Source: Azotobacter paspali (GTDB lineage Bacteria; Pseudomonadota; Gammaproteobacteria; Pseudomonadales; Pseudomonadaceae). From it: 64,000 nt of DNA. The DNA lies in the NCBI RefSeq assembly GCF_042434745.1, contig NZ_JBHLSS010000100.1. One strand, 5' to 3'. This document shows positions 33,951-42,426 of the stretch, piece by piece. Within the stretch, counting starts at the first letter, position 1. The number at the start of each line of letters is the position of its first letter. Under the pieces are notes generated by a model. That model had not been told where the DNA came from. It did no database searches and was given only the letters and a program-made list of their open reading frames with translations. The translations under genes were made by a program, and so were the position numbers.

Positions 33951-34270
33951 TGCTCACCCTCCAGAGTTCCCTGGCCAGGACAGCGCACCGCCTGCCTACG
34001 CTGGTCCACCAGCACGCCGGTGAGACCCTTTTGCTCGGTATCGAACAGCACCAGCACGCCATCGATACACTGGGCCACCTGGCTAGCCGGCTTCAGGGAA
34101 ATCCGGTAATCCTCGCCGGGCACGGTCTTGAGCATGGTGAACTCCGACAGCAGTAGGGCATCCTCCGGCCTGGCCACATGCAGGTAGCCATAATGGCCGA
34201 GCGCGACCACCGTGACGGCGACACTGCCGACGGCGGTGAGGATCAGGTGAACGGGGTTGGTCGCGCTCAT
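33947..34270 (-). CDS. Small membrane-anchored protein of unknown function
   Basis: A 107-residue protein with one N-terminal membrane helix (VHLILTAVGSVAVTVVALGHYGYL) and a short, probably periplasmic domain. It has four-base overlaps with both the hydrolase before it and the macrodomain gene after it, so the three are surely translated from one mRNA. I do not recognise a family. Confidence 0.75.
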   Translation of the reverse strand: MSATNPVHLILTAVGSVAVTVVALGHYGYLHVARPEDALLLSEFTMLKTVPGEDYRISLKPASQVAQCIDGVLVLFDTEQKGLTGVLVDQRRQAVRCPGQGTLEGEQ

Positions 34271-35154
34271 CGGGAAATCTCGTCTGCGGAAGGTTGGGCC
34301 AGTCCGCCTGCGTTCCGGGGATCGGCGAGAAAGCGCAGCATCAACGCCTGCCACGCCGGCTCGGCGAAGGTCTGCACATGGCCACCGCGGGTCGGCTGGA
34401 AAAATCGTGGCGGAGCCGCAGCCCGGTACAGACGCAGTCCGTTGGACAGAGGGACCAGTTCGTCGTCGCGGCTATGGTAGATCAGTACGGGCAGCCCCCG
34501 CAGCCGCGGCATCGCGTCGACCGCGCTGTCGCCGTCCGGCACCAGCCAGGACAGCGGCACCTGCAATGGCCAGGTCAGCCAGGCGCCGCTCAACATGTGC
34601 CGCGCCACTTCCCGGTAGCTGGCCGGCACGCCGTCGAGCACCAATGCCGAAAGCCGGGCGCGGCGCTGCGGCCGCTGCGCCAGGAAATGCACTGCCAGGG
34701 CACCGCCGAGGCTCTGGCCGAGCACGGCGAGCGGCCTGCCGCGCACCGCCGGTTCCGCCTCGAGCCAGGCGAAAGCCGCCTCCAGGTCCTGGTATACCTC
34801 CGGCAGGGCGGGCAAGCCCTCGGACAGGCCATAACCGCGGTAATCCAGCAGCAGCACCTGCCAGCCCTGTTCCGGCAGCCACCAACTGCCGCCCAGATGC
34901 CAGGCCAGGTTACCGCCGTTGCCGTGCAGGTGCAGCACGGTGCCGCGCACCTCCCGTCCCGCCCGGGCCGGCAGCCACCAGGCATGCAGGCGCGTACCGT
35001 CTGCGGCGCGCAAGTAGACGTCGCGATAGTCCAGACCGGCCGCGCGCGGCGTGAGGGGCTGGCCGGGCTCGGGATAGAACAGTAGGGAACTGCAGCCGGC
35101 ACCGGCGGCCAGGAACAGGCCAAGCAGGAGCGGACACAGCGCTCGATGCGGCAT
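34267..35154 (-). CDS. Alpha/beta-hydrolase lipoprotein
   Basis: A 295-residue serine hydrolase. A lipoprotein signal peptide ends at LAAGAGC (Cys about residue 21). The oxyanion region is LHLHGNGGN, the nucleophile elbow is GQSLGG and the catalytic acid and His lie near IYHSRDDELV and RGGHVQ. Substrate unknown; the family resembles BEM46/YfhR-type hydrolases. ATG 35154 gives the correct lipoprotein start but has no good ribosome site. The frame also runs open 48 codons upstream, through the palindromic element at 35158-35295, to an ATG overlapping the AIM24 stop. Confidence 0.85.
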   Translation of the reverse strand: MPHRALCPLLLGLFLAAGAGCSSLLFYPEPGQPLTPRAAGLDYRDVYLRAADGTRLHAWWLPARAGREVRGTVLHLHGNGGNLAWHLGGSWWLPEQGWQVLLLDYRGYGLSEGLPALPEVYQDLEAAFAWLEAEPAVRGRPLAVLGQSLGGALAVHFLAQRPQRRARLSALVLDGVPASYREVARHMLSGAWLTWPLQVPLSWLVPDGDSAVDAMPRLRGLPVLIYHSRDDELVPLSNGLRLYRAAAPPRFFQPTRGGHVQTFAEPAWQALMLRFLADPRNAGGLAQPSADEISR

Positions 35155-35157
35155 CAA

Positions 35158-35295
35158 GGCACATCTAAAAACTACCTGCGTGGTCATCGCTGCGTTAAAA
35201 ACAGGCTCAAAATGCTCATTTACAGCGCGTAAACTCCGCTTTTTCGCCTGTTTTTGCCTTGCGCTGACTGCCTCGTCTACATTTTTAGAGGTGCC
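35158..35295. mobile_element. 138-bp palindromic MITE-like element filling the AIM24-hydrolase gap
   Basis: Ends are imperfect inverted repeats: GGCACATCTAAAAA on the left and, read inward from the right, GGCACCTCTAAAAA. Internal dyads are AAAAACAGGC with GCCTGTTTTT, and TTTAC with GTAAA around AGCGC. The pentamer CATCA flanks it on both sides (35152-35156 and 35296-35300), apart from one extra A on the left, and looks like a target duplication. It is AT-richer than its surroundings and encodes no protein. I recall near-identical repeats scattered in Pseudomonas genomes but not a family name. Confidence 0.75.
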
Positions 35296-35297
35296 CA

Positions 35298-36044
35298 TCA
35301 GTCGCCACCGCCGCGCACGTCCTCGCGGGCTTTGACGGTCGACTCGTAGACCCGCTCGGCCAGCCGCGAGAACGGCAGGCTCTGCAGCCAGACGGTACCG
35401 GTGCCTTTGAGGGTCGCCAGGAGAATGCCCTCGCCGCCAAACAACATGCTCTTCAGCCCGCCGGCCAGTTGGATGTCGTAGTCGATGCCTCGGCTGAAGC
35501 CGACCAGGCAGCCGGTATCCAGGCGCAGGGTCTCGTCGCGCAGCTCCTTGCGGATCACCGCGCCGCCGGCATGCAAGAAAGCCAGGCCGTCACCGGACAG
35601 CCTTTGCAGGATAAAACCCTCGCCGCCGAAGAAACCGGCACCGATGCGCTTGCTGAAACTGATGCCGATCTCGGTACCGCGGGCGGCGCAGAGGAAGCTG
35701 TCCTTTTGGCAGATCAGGGTGCCGCCGATTTCGGCGAGATTCACCGGTACCACTGTTCCCGGGTAGGGTGCGGCGAAGGCGACCCGCGCCTGCCGCTTGG
35801 CGTGATTGGAGAAATGCGTCATGAACAGCGACTCGCCGGTCAGCATGCGTTTGCCCATGCCCCACAGCTTGCCCAGCACGCTACTCTCCGAACCATCGCC
35901 CATACGGGTCTCGAAGCGTACGCCCTCGGTCATGTAGTTCATCGCGCCGGCCTCGGCGATCACCGTTTCACCGGGATCGAGGATGATTTCCACCGACTGG
36001 GCGTGGGAGCCGAGGATTTCGTAATCGAGCTGATGGCTGGCCAT
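35298..36044 (-). CDS. AIM24 / TIGR00266 family protein
   Basis: A 248-residue protein of the AIM24 beta-helix-like family. Blocks such as LDPGETVIAEAGAMNYMTEGV, GESLFMTHFSN and RLSGDGLAFLHAGG are typical. AIM24 is a mitochondrial assembly factor in yeast; the bacterial role is unknown. It follows the QEGLA gene by 89 bp. Its TGA stop forms TGATG with an ATG in the hydrolase frame. Confidence 0.88.
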   Translation of the reverse strand: MASHQLDYEILGSHAQSVEIILDPGETVIAEAGAMNYMTEGVRFETRMGDGSESSVLGKLWGMGKRMLTGESLFMTHFSNHAKRQARVAFAAPYPGTVVPVNLAEIGGTLICQKDSFLCAARGTEIGISFSKRIGAGFFGGEGFILQRLSGDGLAFLHAGGAVIRKELRDETLRLDTGCLVGFSRGIDYDIQLAGGLKSMLFGGEGILLATLKGTGTVWLQSLPFSRLAERVYESTVKAREDVRGGGD

Positions 36045-36133
36045 GGAAAAGGGTCCTTATCGAGACGGGAAGTCCGCCAGGATACTCCGTGGAGACGCCG
36101 CCGGGCGCGGCGACGCGAATCGCCGCGCACCGT

Positions 36134-37429
36134 TCAGAGGATGTTGGCATAGTCCGCCTCGATCCGTTCCATGCTGAGGTGATTGAGGAAGTTGGAGAAG
36201 CACATCCAAGCCGACAGGGCATTGAGGTCGCGGAACTGTTCCGGCAGGTACTTCGGCGGCACCACCAGCCCCTGGTCCACCAGTTGGCGCAGGGTGCGCA
36301 TGTCCTCCAGGGTGGTCTTGCCGCAGAACAACAGGGGGATCTGCTCCAGCTTGCCCTTGCGTACCGCCAACTGGATGTAGTTGTAGATTAGGATGAAGCC
36401 CCGCAGATACGACAGATCCTTGGTGAAAGGCATGCCGTCCGGGCACGAGCCGCGGAATACGCGGCTGACGTTGGTGTAGCTGTCCTCGTCGCTCAGCCCC
36501 TGGTCGCGGAAGAAGTCGAAGATATCCAGGAAATTGGCTCCCTGCTCGGCCATGTGGATGGCACGGGTGCGGTTGGTCAGCTTGCGCAGGCGGCTGGGAT
36601 AGGAGGCGAAGGCGATCACCTCCATCAGGATCGCCAGTCCCTCCTGGGTCACCGTGGAGGACGGCGGCCCCTTAGCCAGAAAAGTGCAGATCGGCTGGTT
36701 TTGCCCGTTAAGCGTGGTGGCCACGTGGACCAGCCCCTCGTGCACCTCCAGAGCGCGCACGTCGCGCTCGTTGAACAGCGCGTCGCTGCGGATCTTGATG
36801 TAGTCGGCGCCGGCCGCGGCGTCGGCGACGATACCGTCGGACTCGAACACGCGAACCGTGCTCTCGTGCTCGCCGAACACCCGGTTCAGGCGCTCCTGAA
36901 GCTTCTGCACGGCAGCGCTGGCATTGAGAGTCTTGGGCTCGTCCTTAAGGTCGCCGCGATCGGCGATCTGGTTCAGATAGTCGGACAGCATCAGGCCGAA
37001 ATCGGCCAGGGTCGGATCGCCGGCGTGGAAGGCATCCGAAGCGGCGCCGTAGAGCTCCTCGGAAATCAGCCCGAAATCCGCGGTACCGCGCGCCTCAAGC
37101 ATGCGGATGACCATGCGGTATTCCTTGCACATGCGCCGCATGATCTGCCCGACCGGGCTGAACTGGCCGAGCTGGCGGGTGATATCCCGCTCGATACTCT
37201 GAAAATCCTGCTTTTTCGCTACAGGATCGAAGGACAGGGGGCGACTCTCGTAATAGCCCCGGTCCACCGGCGGCAGTTGGCGACAACCGGCGGCAAAAAA
37301 GCGCTGGCGCACCTCGTCGTCCCATTTCACCGCGTCCAGCACGCGGATCGGCATCTGCGCCTCGACCAACCGGTCGGAAAGGCTGCGGATGATTTGTTGG
37401 TACTCGTACTGCTGCTTGCGTCTGCTCAT
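36134..37429 (-). CDS. QEGLA-motif (DUF1704/MATCAP-type) metallocarboxypeptidase-like protein
   Basis: A 431-residue cytoplasmic protein of TIGR02421/DUF1704. The zinc-site HExxxH is HEGLVH (residues 230-235) and the name-giving QEGLA is at 262-266 in TQEGLAILMEV, giving the third ligand. Eukaryotic relatives of this fold (MATCAP) remove C-terminal tyrosine from tubulin. Bacterial members were annotated as modulators of flavohemoglobin expression, with little evidence. It follows the lipoprotein gene by 7 bp. Confidence 0.88.
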   Translation of the reverse strand: MSRRKQQYEYQQIIRSLSDRLVEAQMPIRVLDAVKWDDEVRQRFFAAGCRQLPPVDRGYYESRPLSFDPVAKKQDFQSIERDITRQLGQFSPVGQIMRRMCKEYRMVIRMLEARGTADFGLISEELYGAASDAFHAGDPTLADFGLMLSDYLNQIADRGDLKDEPKTLNASAAVQKLQERLNRVFGEHESTVRVFESDGIVADAAAGADYIKIRSDALFNERDVRALEVHEGLVHVATTLNGQNQPICTFLAKGPPSSTVTQEGLAILMEVIAFASYPSRLRKLTNRTRAIHMAEQGANFLDIFDFFRDQGLSDEDSYTNVSRVFRGSCPDGMPFTKDLSYLRGFILIYNYIQLAVRKGKLEQIPLLFCGKTTLEDMRTLRQLVDQGLVVPPKYLPEQFRDLNALSAWMCFSNFLNHLSMERIEADYANIL

Positions 37430-37436
37430 CGAGCTC

Positions 37437-37979
37437 TCACTGGTCGACGCGCCGGTAGCGCGCCACTTCGCTGAAGACGTCGGAATTGGCGGGATCGTCC
37501 AGATAGGCGAAGACCCTGTCCAGCGGGCTGAGAACGCGCACCCCGGGTCCCCAGGCGGTGACGATCGGCTTACCGGCCAGTATCCCCCGCTCCAGCGCCT
37601 GGCGAACCCGCGCCGGCTCCAGGTTGTAGAGCACCAACTCGTTGTTCGCCGTCAGTTCGAAGCCGAGGATGAGAAAACCGCCACCGAAGTCGTCCGGCAG
37701 CCCGGCGGAAAGATACCAGCGCCAGCCATGGCGGGTCACGGTGAATTCGGCCTGCAGCCCGTCGTCGGCCCCTTCCAGGGATTGCCGGGCGCGGTAGCGG
37801 GCGGGGCCGACCGGGCAAATCTCCAGGGCTAGTCGTTCGCCCCATTCGTTGCGCCGACTCCACTCACCGAGCAAGGGAGCCGGTGCCGTTTCGCCGGGAG
37901 CGATTTGCTCGGTGAAGCTCACCAGGCAGCCGGCAAGCAGGAAGAAGGGCAGCAGGAGGGCAAGACGCCAGGCTCGCAT
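37437..37979 (-). CDS. Lipoprotein of unknown function
   Basis: A 180-residue predicted outer-membrane or periplasmic lipoprotein. The lipobox is LLAGC at about residues 14-18 after a basic start (MRAWRLALLLPFF). The mature part is beta-rich with WYLSAGLPDDFGGGFLILGFEL. No known family was recognised. It is the second gene of the TetR-led array. Confidence 0.75.
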   Translation of the reverse strand: MRAWRLALLLPFFLLAGCLVSFTEQIAPGETAPAPLLGEWSRRNEWGERLALEICPVGPARYRARQSLEGADDGLQAEFTVTRHGWRWYLSAGLPDDFGGGFLILGFELTANNELVLYNLEPARVRQALERGILAGKPIVTAWGPGVRVLSPLDRVFAYLDDPANSDVFSEVARYRRVDQ

Positions 37980-38035
37980 AACGCTTTCCCCCGCCAGGAA
38001 GGACCACCCCGGCACCCAGCGGGACAGCCATCTTG

Positions 38036-38713
38036 TCAGAGCCCGAGAACCAGATACATGTAGCGGCTCAGAACGGCTAGCATTTCCTCGTCGTCAAGGC
38101 GTCCCGGACCTTCGAGCAGTCCTTGGTACTCCATGCGGCCGATGATTCCGGTCAACACGCTGGCATCCTGCTCGGGATGCTGCGAACCGAGTACCTGGAA
38201 GAACTGGATGGCGCCCTGCTGGAGGATCCGCCGGTGAGAACGGGCCAGTTCATGCAGGCGCGAGTTGATCAGCGCCTCCTGCTGGAAAGCCTGCTCGGCG
38301 ACCAGTTCGTCGCGCCGGGAATGCAACTGGTGGCGAACATAGCCGACTGCCAGCCGGGCGATCTCCTCGGCCAGTTGGCGGCGCGAATCGCCGCTGTCGT
38401 CGAGGCGACCGACCTGCTCCAGCAGCAGGCCCTGGGTCCGCTCCCAGAAACCGGCCATGTAGGCCGCGCTGCGCTCGACGAACAGCGCGAAGGTATCGGT
38501 GAGCAGATCGTCGATGTCTTTGAAATAGTAGGTGGTCGCCGACAGCGGCACGCCGGCCTCGGCGGCCACCGCCCGGTGGCGCACGGCGCGCACACCGTCG
38601 CGGATGATGATACGCATGGCGGCATCGAGAATGGCCTGGCGACGCTGTTCGCTACCGCGCCGGCTGGTCTTCCGCCCCCGATACTGGACACTATGGGCAA
38701 CGGCGCTAGCCAT
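38036..38713 (-). CDS. TetR-family transcriptional regulator
   Basis: A 225-residue regulator. The N-terminal DNA-binding domain has the TetR pattern RRQAILDAAMRIIIRDGVRA, then RAVAAEAGVPLSATTYYFKD, at about residues 22-70. The ligand domain is all helical. ATG 38713 was chosen; an ATG at 38758 is also possible. It heads the minus-strand array running to 33447 and probably controls it. I recall an orthologue next to lysS in P. aeruginosa. Confidence 0.88.
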   Translation of the reverse strand: MASAVAHSVQYRGRKTSRRGSEQRRQAILDAAMRIIIRDGVRAVRHRAVAAEAGVPLSATTYYFKDIDDLLTDTFALFVERSAAYMAGFWERTQGLLLEQVGRLDDSGDSRRQLAEEIARLAVGYVRHQLHSRRDELVAEQAFQQEALINSRLHELARSHRRILQQGAIQFFQVLGSQHPEQDASVLTGIIGRMEYQGLLEGPGRLDDEEMLAVLSRYMYLVLGL

Positions 38714-38868
38714 GTGAGCAGCACTGTTCAGAGAGAGGAACTGGGTCAAGACGGGCATCCTTTTCCAACTAAGACCTGCCCTCATTGTTAGGGCTTTCCG
38801 TGCCAGAAGCAATCCATCGTGATAGCTCGGCACCATGGGTCGCGACCAGCGGAGCGTATCTTGCGCGT

Positions 38869-38907
38869 CCGACGAGGCCCGCCTCCTCCTGGTGCGGGCC
38901 TCGTCGG
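38869..38907 (-). terminator. 14-bp perfect hairpin downstream of lysS
   Basis: CCGACGAGGCCCGC (38869-38882) pairs exactly with GCGGGCCTCGTCGG (38894-38907). It starts 23 bp after the lysS stop. It should end the prfB-lysS transcript although no U-run follows. Confidence 0.55.
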
Positions 38908-38930
38908 GCGTTACTCGTACCGCCGTCGGA

Positions 38931-40433
38931 TCAGACTTCCGGACGCATATGCGGGAAAAGGATCACGTCGCGGATCGACGGCGAATCGGTCAGCAACATC
39001 ACCAGACGGTCGATGCCGATGCCTTCGCCGGCGGTCGGCGGCATGCCGTATTCCAGGGCGCGCACGAAGTCGGCGTCGAAGTGCATGGCCTCGTCGTCGC
39101 CGGCATCCTTGTCCCGAACCTGCTGCATGAAGCGCTCGGCCTGGTCCTCGGCGTCGTTCAGCTCGGAGTAGGCGTTGGCGATCTCGCGGCCGCCGATGAA
39201 CAGCTCGAAGCGGTCGGTGACGCTCGGATCGTCGTCGCTGCGCCGCGCCAGGGGCGACACCTCGAAGGGATAGCGGGTGATGAAGGTCGGCTGTTCCAGG
39301 CGGTGCTCGACCAGCTCCTCGAAGATCATCGTCTGCAGCTTGCCCAGTCCCTCGAAACCCTTGACGTCGGCGCCGGCCTTTCTGGCGATGGCACGGCATT
39401 TCTCGATGTCGCGCAGGTCCGCGGCGGAGATTTCTGGGTTGAAGTGGAGAATCGAGTCGAACACCGACAGGCGGGCGAAGGGCTCGCCGAAGTGGAACAC
39501 CTTGCCCTGGTAGGGCACGTCGGTGGTCCCCAGCACCAGTTGCGCCAGTTCGCGGAACAACTGCTCGGTGAGATCCATGTTGTCCTCGTAGTCGGCGTAG
39601 GCCTGGTAGAACTCAAGCATGGTGAATTCGGGGTTGTGGCGGGTCGAAACGCCTTCGTTGCGGAAATTGCGGTTGATCTCGAAAACCCGCTCGAAGCCGC
39701 CGACCACCAGGCGCTTGAGGTAGAGCTCGGGGGCGATGCGCAGGAACATCGGCAAGTCCAGCGCGTTGTGGTGGGTCTGGAAGGGCTTGGCCGCGGCGCC
39801 GCCGGGGATGACCTGGAGCATCGGCGTTTCCACCTCGAGGAAGTCGCGCTCGGCGAGGAACCTGCGGATGTAGGAGATGATCTGCGAACGCACGCGGAAG
39901 GTATGGCGGGTTTCCTCGTTGACCATCAGGTCGACGTAGCGCTGGCGGTAGCGCTGCTCGGTGTCGGTCAGGCCATGATGCTTGTCCGGCAGCGGGCGCA
40001 GCGACTTGGTCAGCAGGCGCACCGTGCTCATGTGCACGTAGAGATCGCCCTTGCCGGAGCGCGCCAGCGTGCCCTCGGCGGCGATGATGTCGCCCAGGTC
40101 CCAGTGCTTGACCGCCTCCAGCGTCTCGGTCGGCAGGCCCTTGCGGTCGACGTAGACCTGGATGCGCCCGGTCATGTCCTGGATGACCATGAAGGCACCG
40201 CGGTTGAGCATGATGCGCCCGGCCACCTTGACCGGGATCGCGGCCGCGTCCAGCTCCTCCTTGCCCGCCTCGGCATAGCGCTTCTGCAGGTCGGCGCAGT
40301 AGCTGTCGCGGCGGAAGTCGTTGGGGAAGGCGTTGCCCTTCTCGCGCTCGGCGGCAAGCTTTTCCTTGCGCAAGGCGATCAGCTTGTTTTCTTCCTCGTG
40401 GAGGGCATGCTGGTTCAGCGGTTGTTCGCTCAT
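38931..40433 (-). CDS. lysS: Lysyl-tRNA synthetase (class II)
   Basis: A 500-residue class II synthetase. An OB-fold anticodon-binding domain occupies about residues 60-160 (VKVAGRIMLNRGAFMVIQD). Motif 2 is FEINRNFRNEGVSTRHNPEF and motif 3 is GIGIDRLVMLL. It follows prfB by 44 bp, the classic prfB-lysS operon. Confidence 0.97.
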   Translation of the reverse strand: MSEQPLNQHALHEEENKLIALRKEKLAAEREKGNAFPNDFRRDSYCADLQKRYAEAGKEELDAAAIPVKVAGRIMLNRGAFMVIQDMTGRIQVYVDRKGLPTETLEAVKHWDLGDIIAAEGTLARSGKGDLYVHMSTVRLLTKSLRPLPDKHHGLTDTEQRYRQRYVDLMVNEETRHTFRVRSQIISYIRRFLAERDFLEVETPMLQVIPGGAAAKPFQTHHNALDLPMFLRIAPELYLKRLVVGGFERVFEINRNFRNEGVSTRHNPEFTMLEFYQAYADYEDNMDLTEQLFRELAQLVLGTTDVPYQGKVFHFGEPFARLSVFDSILHFNPEISAADLRDIEKCRAIARKAGADVKGFEGLGKLQTMIFEELVEHRLEQPTFITRYPFEVSPLARRSDDDPSVTDRFELFIGGREIANAYSELNDAEDQAERFMQQVRDKDAGDDEAMHFDADFVRALEYGMPPTAGEGIGIDRLVMLLTDSPSIRDVILFPHMRPEV

Positions 40434-40477
40434 GGTCTCTGTCTATCTGGCATGTGGTGCGAATGATTCGGTGAGGG

Positions 40478-41573
40478 TCACAGGCCTTTCTTGAGGCTGG
40501 CCTCGATGAACTCGTCGAGATCGCCGTCCAGCACCGCATCGCAGTTGCTGTTCTCGATGCCGGTGCGCAGATCCTTGATCCGCGACTGGTCGAGCACGTA
40601 GGAACGGATCTGGTGGCCCCAGCCGATGTCCGACTTGGTGTCCTCCAGGGCCTGGGCGGCGGCATTGCGTTTCTGCACCTCCAACTCGTACAGCTTGGCG
40701 CGCAGCATCTTCATCGCGCGATCCTTGTTGGCATGCTGGGAACGCTCGTTCTGGCAGCTCACCACGGTATTAGTCGGCAGGTGGGTGATGCGCACCGCGG
40801 AGTCGGTGGTGTTCACGTGCTGGCCGCCGGCGCCAGAGGAACGGTAGGTGTCGATGCGCAGATCGGCAGGGTTGATGTCGATCTCGATGTTGTCATCGAT
40901 CTCCGGCGAGGCGAACACCGCGGAGAAGGAGGTGTGGCGACGGTTGCCGGAGTCGAACGGGCTCTTGCGCACCAGACGGTGCACGCCGATCTCGGTACGC
41001 AGCCAGCCGAAGGCGTATTCGCCCCTGACATGCACGGTCGCGCTCTTGATGCCGGCGACCTCGCCTTCAGACAGCTCGACGATCTCGCTGTCGAAGCCAT
41101 GCTTGTCGGCCCAGCGCAGGTACATGCGCAGCAGCATGTTGGCCCAGTCCTGGGCCTCGGTGCCGCCGGAACCGGCCTGGATGTCGAGGTAGGCGTTGTT
41201 AGCATCCATCTCGCCGCTGAACATGCGGCGGAATTCCAGCTTTTCGAGAATTCCACGCAGGCGCTCGACTTCGGCGGCGACGTCGTTCACCGCGCTCTCG
41301 TCGTTCTCCTCGGCGGCCATTTCCAGCAGGTCGCTGGAGTCGGCCAGACCGCTGCTCATCTCATCGAGGGTTTCGACGATCTGCGCCAGCTGGGCGCGCT
41401 CGCGACCCAGGTTCTGCGCGTATTCCGGGTTGTTCCAGACGCTCGGGTCTTCCAGCTCGCGGTTGACTTCAATCAGGCGGTCATGTTTCTGATCGTAGTC
41501 AAAGATACCCCCGAATGGTTTGAGTACGTTCGGACAGGTCCTTGATGCTGTTGAGGATTGGGTTGATTTCCAT
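40478..41573 (-). CDS. prfB: Peptide chain release factor 2 (programmed +1 frameshift)
   Basis: Release factor for UGA and UAA. Translation starts at ATG 41573 with MEINPILNSIKDLSERTQTI. It meets an in-frame TGA after 24 codons and continues by a +1 shift into DYDQKHDRLIEVNREL, giving 364 residues. The codon-reading SPF motif (KSPFDSGNRRHTSF) and the hydrolysis motif GGQ (SSGAGGQHVN) are intact. Shifting responds to RF2 shortage, so the gene autoregulates. Repeat element B lies 88 bp upstream of the start. Confidence 0.97.
41498..41512 (-). promoter_or_regulatory. prfB programmed +1 frameshift site
   Basis: The minus strand reads GGGGGTATCTTTGAC: a Shine-Dalgarno-like G-run, then the slippery CTT followed by TGA and C. 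This matches the standard RF2 autoregulatory site. Confidence 0.95.
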
Positions 41574-41661
41574 GGTGGGCAGCACTCGCGGTCGGACAGT
41601 TCGAAAAGCCGGTGAGTATAACGCAGCGATCTGTGACTGACAGCCCGCTGCGTCCGCACGC

Positions 41662-42398
41662 CAGGGCAATCGCATGAAGCGCTCGCCTGATACCAGACTG
41701 GAAAGATTGTGTGATCCTTGGCATGGCTGCTTGCCGAGTAGCCGGACAGTCCCCGTTTCGGCCCCCGGCCGAGTCACTTTTTCTTGCCTGGCCACGAAAA
41801 AGTAACCCAAAAGAAGGCCACCCCCTCATCCGGCCCTGCGCTTCGCTCTGGGTTCCCTCCCTGCATCGCCGCTCCAGGGGCTCGCCGCGAAGGGCCATCC
41901 ATGCCATGGCCCATCGCGGCTCTCGCGGCATCCTTGCCGCTCGACCCCTTCCACGACGATTCCGTTCGGCCTCCTGAAGGGGGCATCCGGCATTGCCTGA
42001 CAAGCCGTGCCACAAGAGCGAAAGCGCTTTCAGGCAACCCGGAGCCCGACTCCCGTTCAGAAGGCCGAGCGCAGGCGTCGCGTAGAGGGGCGAGCCGCGG
42101 GGAGGCGGCGAGAGTCGTACGAGGGGCATGGATGCCCCTTGTGCGACGACCCTCGCAGCGGCGCCGGAGCGAGGGAACCCCGGCGTAGCCGGGGCAGAAT
42201 GACCGGGCGCGTTTTCTCTTTGGTTACTTTCTTTTTGCGCGCGCAAAGAGAAAGTGACTCGGCCGGGGGGGCCGAAACAGGAGGTATCCAGCCCCTCGGC
42301 AAGCAGCCGATGCACCGGATTTGAAGACCAGGCCGGAACGACCAGGCACACAATCTTTCCAGTCCGGTATCGGAAAGACATTTCATGCGATTGCCCTG
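41662..42398. mobile_element. Complete 737-bp non-autonomous repeat element (copy B)
   Basis: Perfect 17-bp terminal inverted repeats: CAGGGCAATCGCATGAA on the left and its complement on the right. The ten bases GTCCGCACGC stand directly outside both ends (41652-41661 and 42399-42408), a target-site duplication different from that of copy A. The interior matches copy A in inverted orientation, with an extra ~60 bp near 41870-41950. No transposase is encoded. It lies between the prfB promoter region and the end of the DUF533 gene. Confidence 0.88.
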
Positions 42399-42426
42399 GT
42401 CCGCACGCCGTGCCACGCCAGCGGGT

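Noticed and set aside
26303..42398. Copies A and B as ends of a 16-kb composite transposon
   Set aside because: Each copy has its own private 10-bp duplication, and the genes between them are core genes in the expected order.
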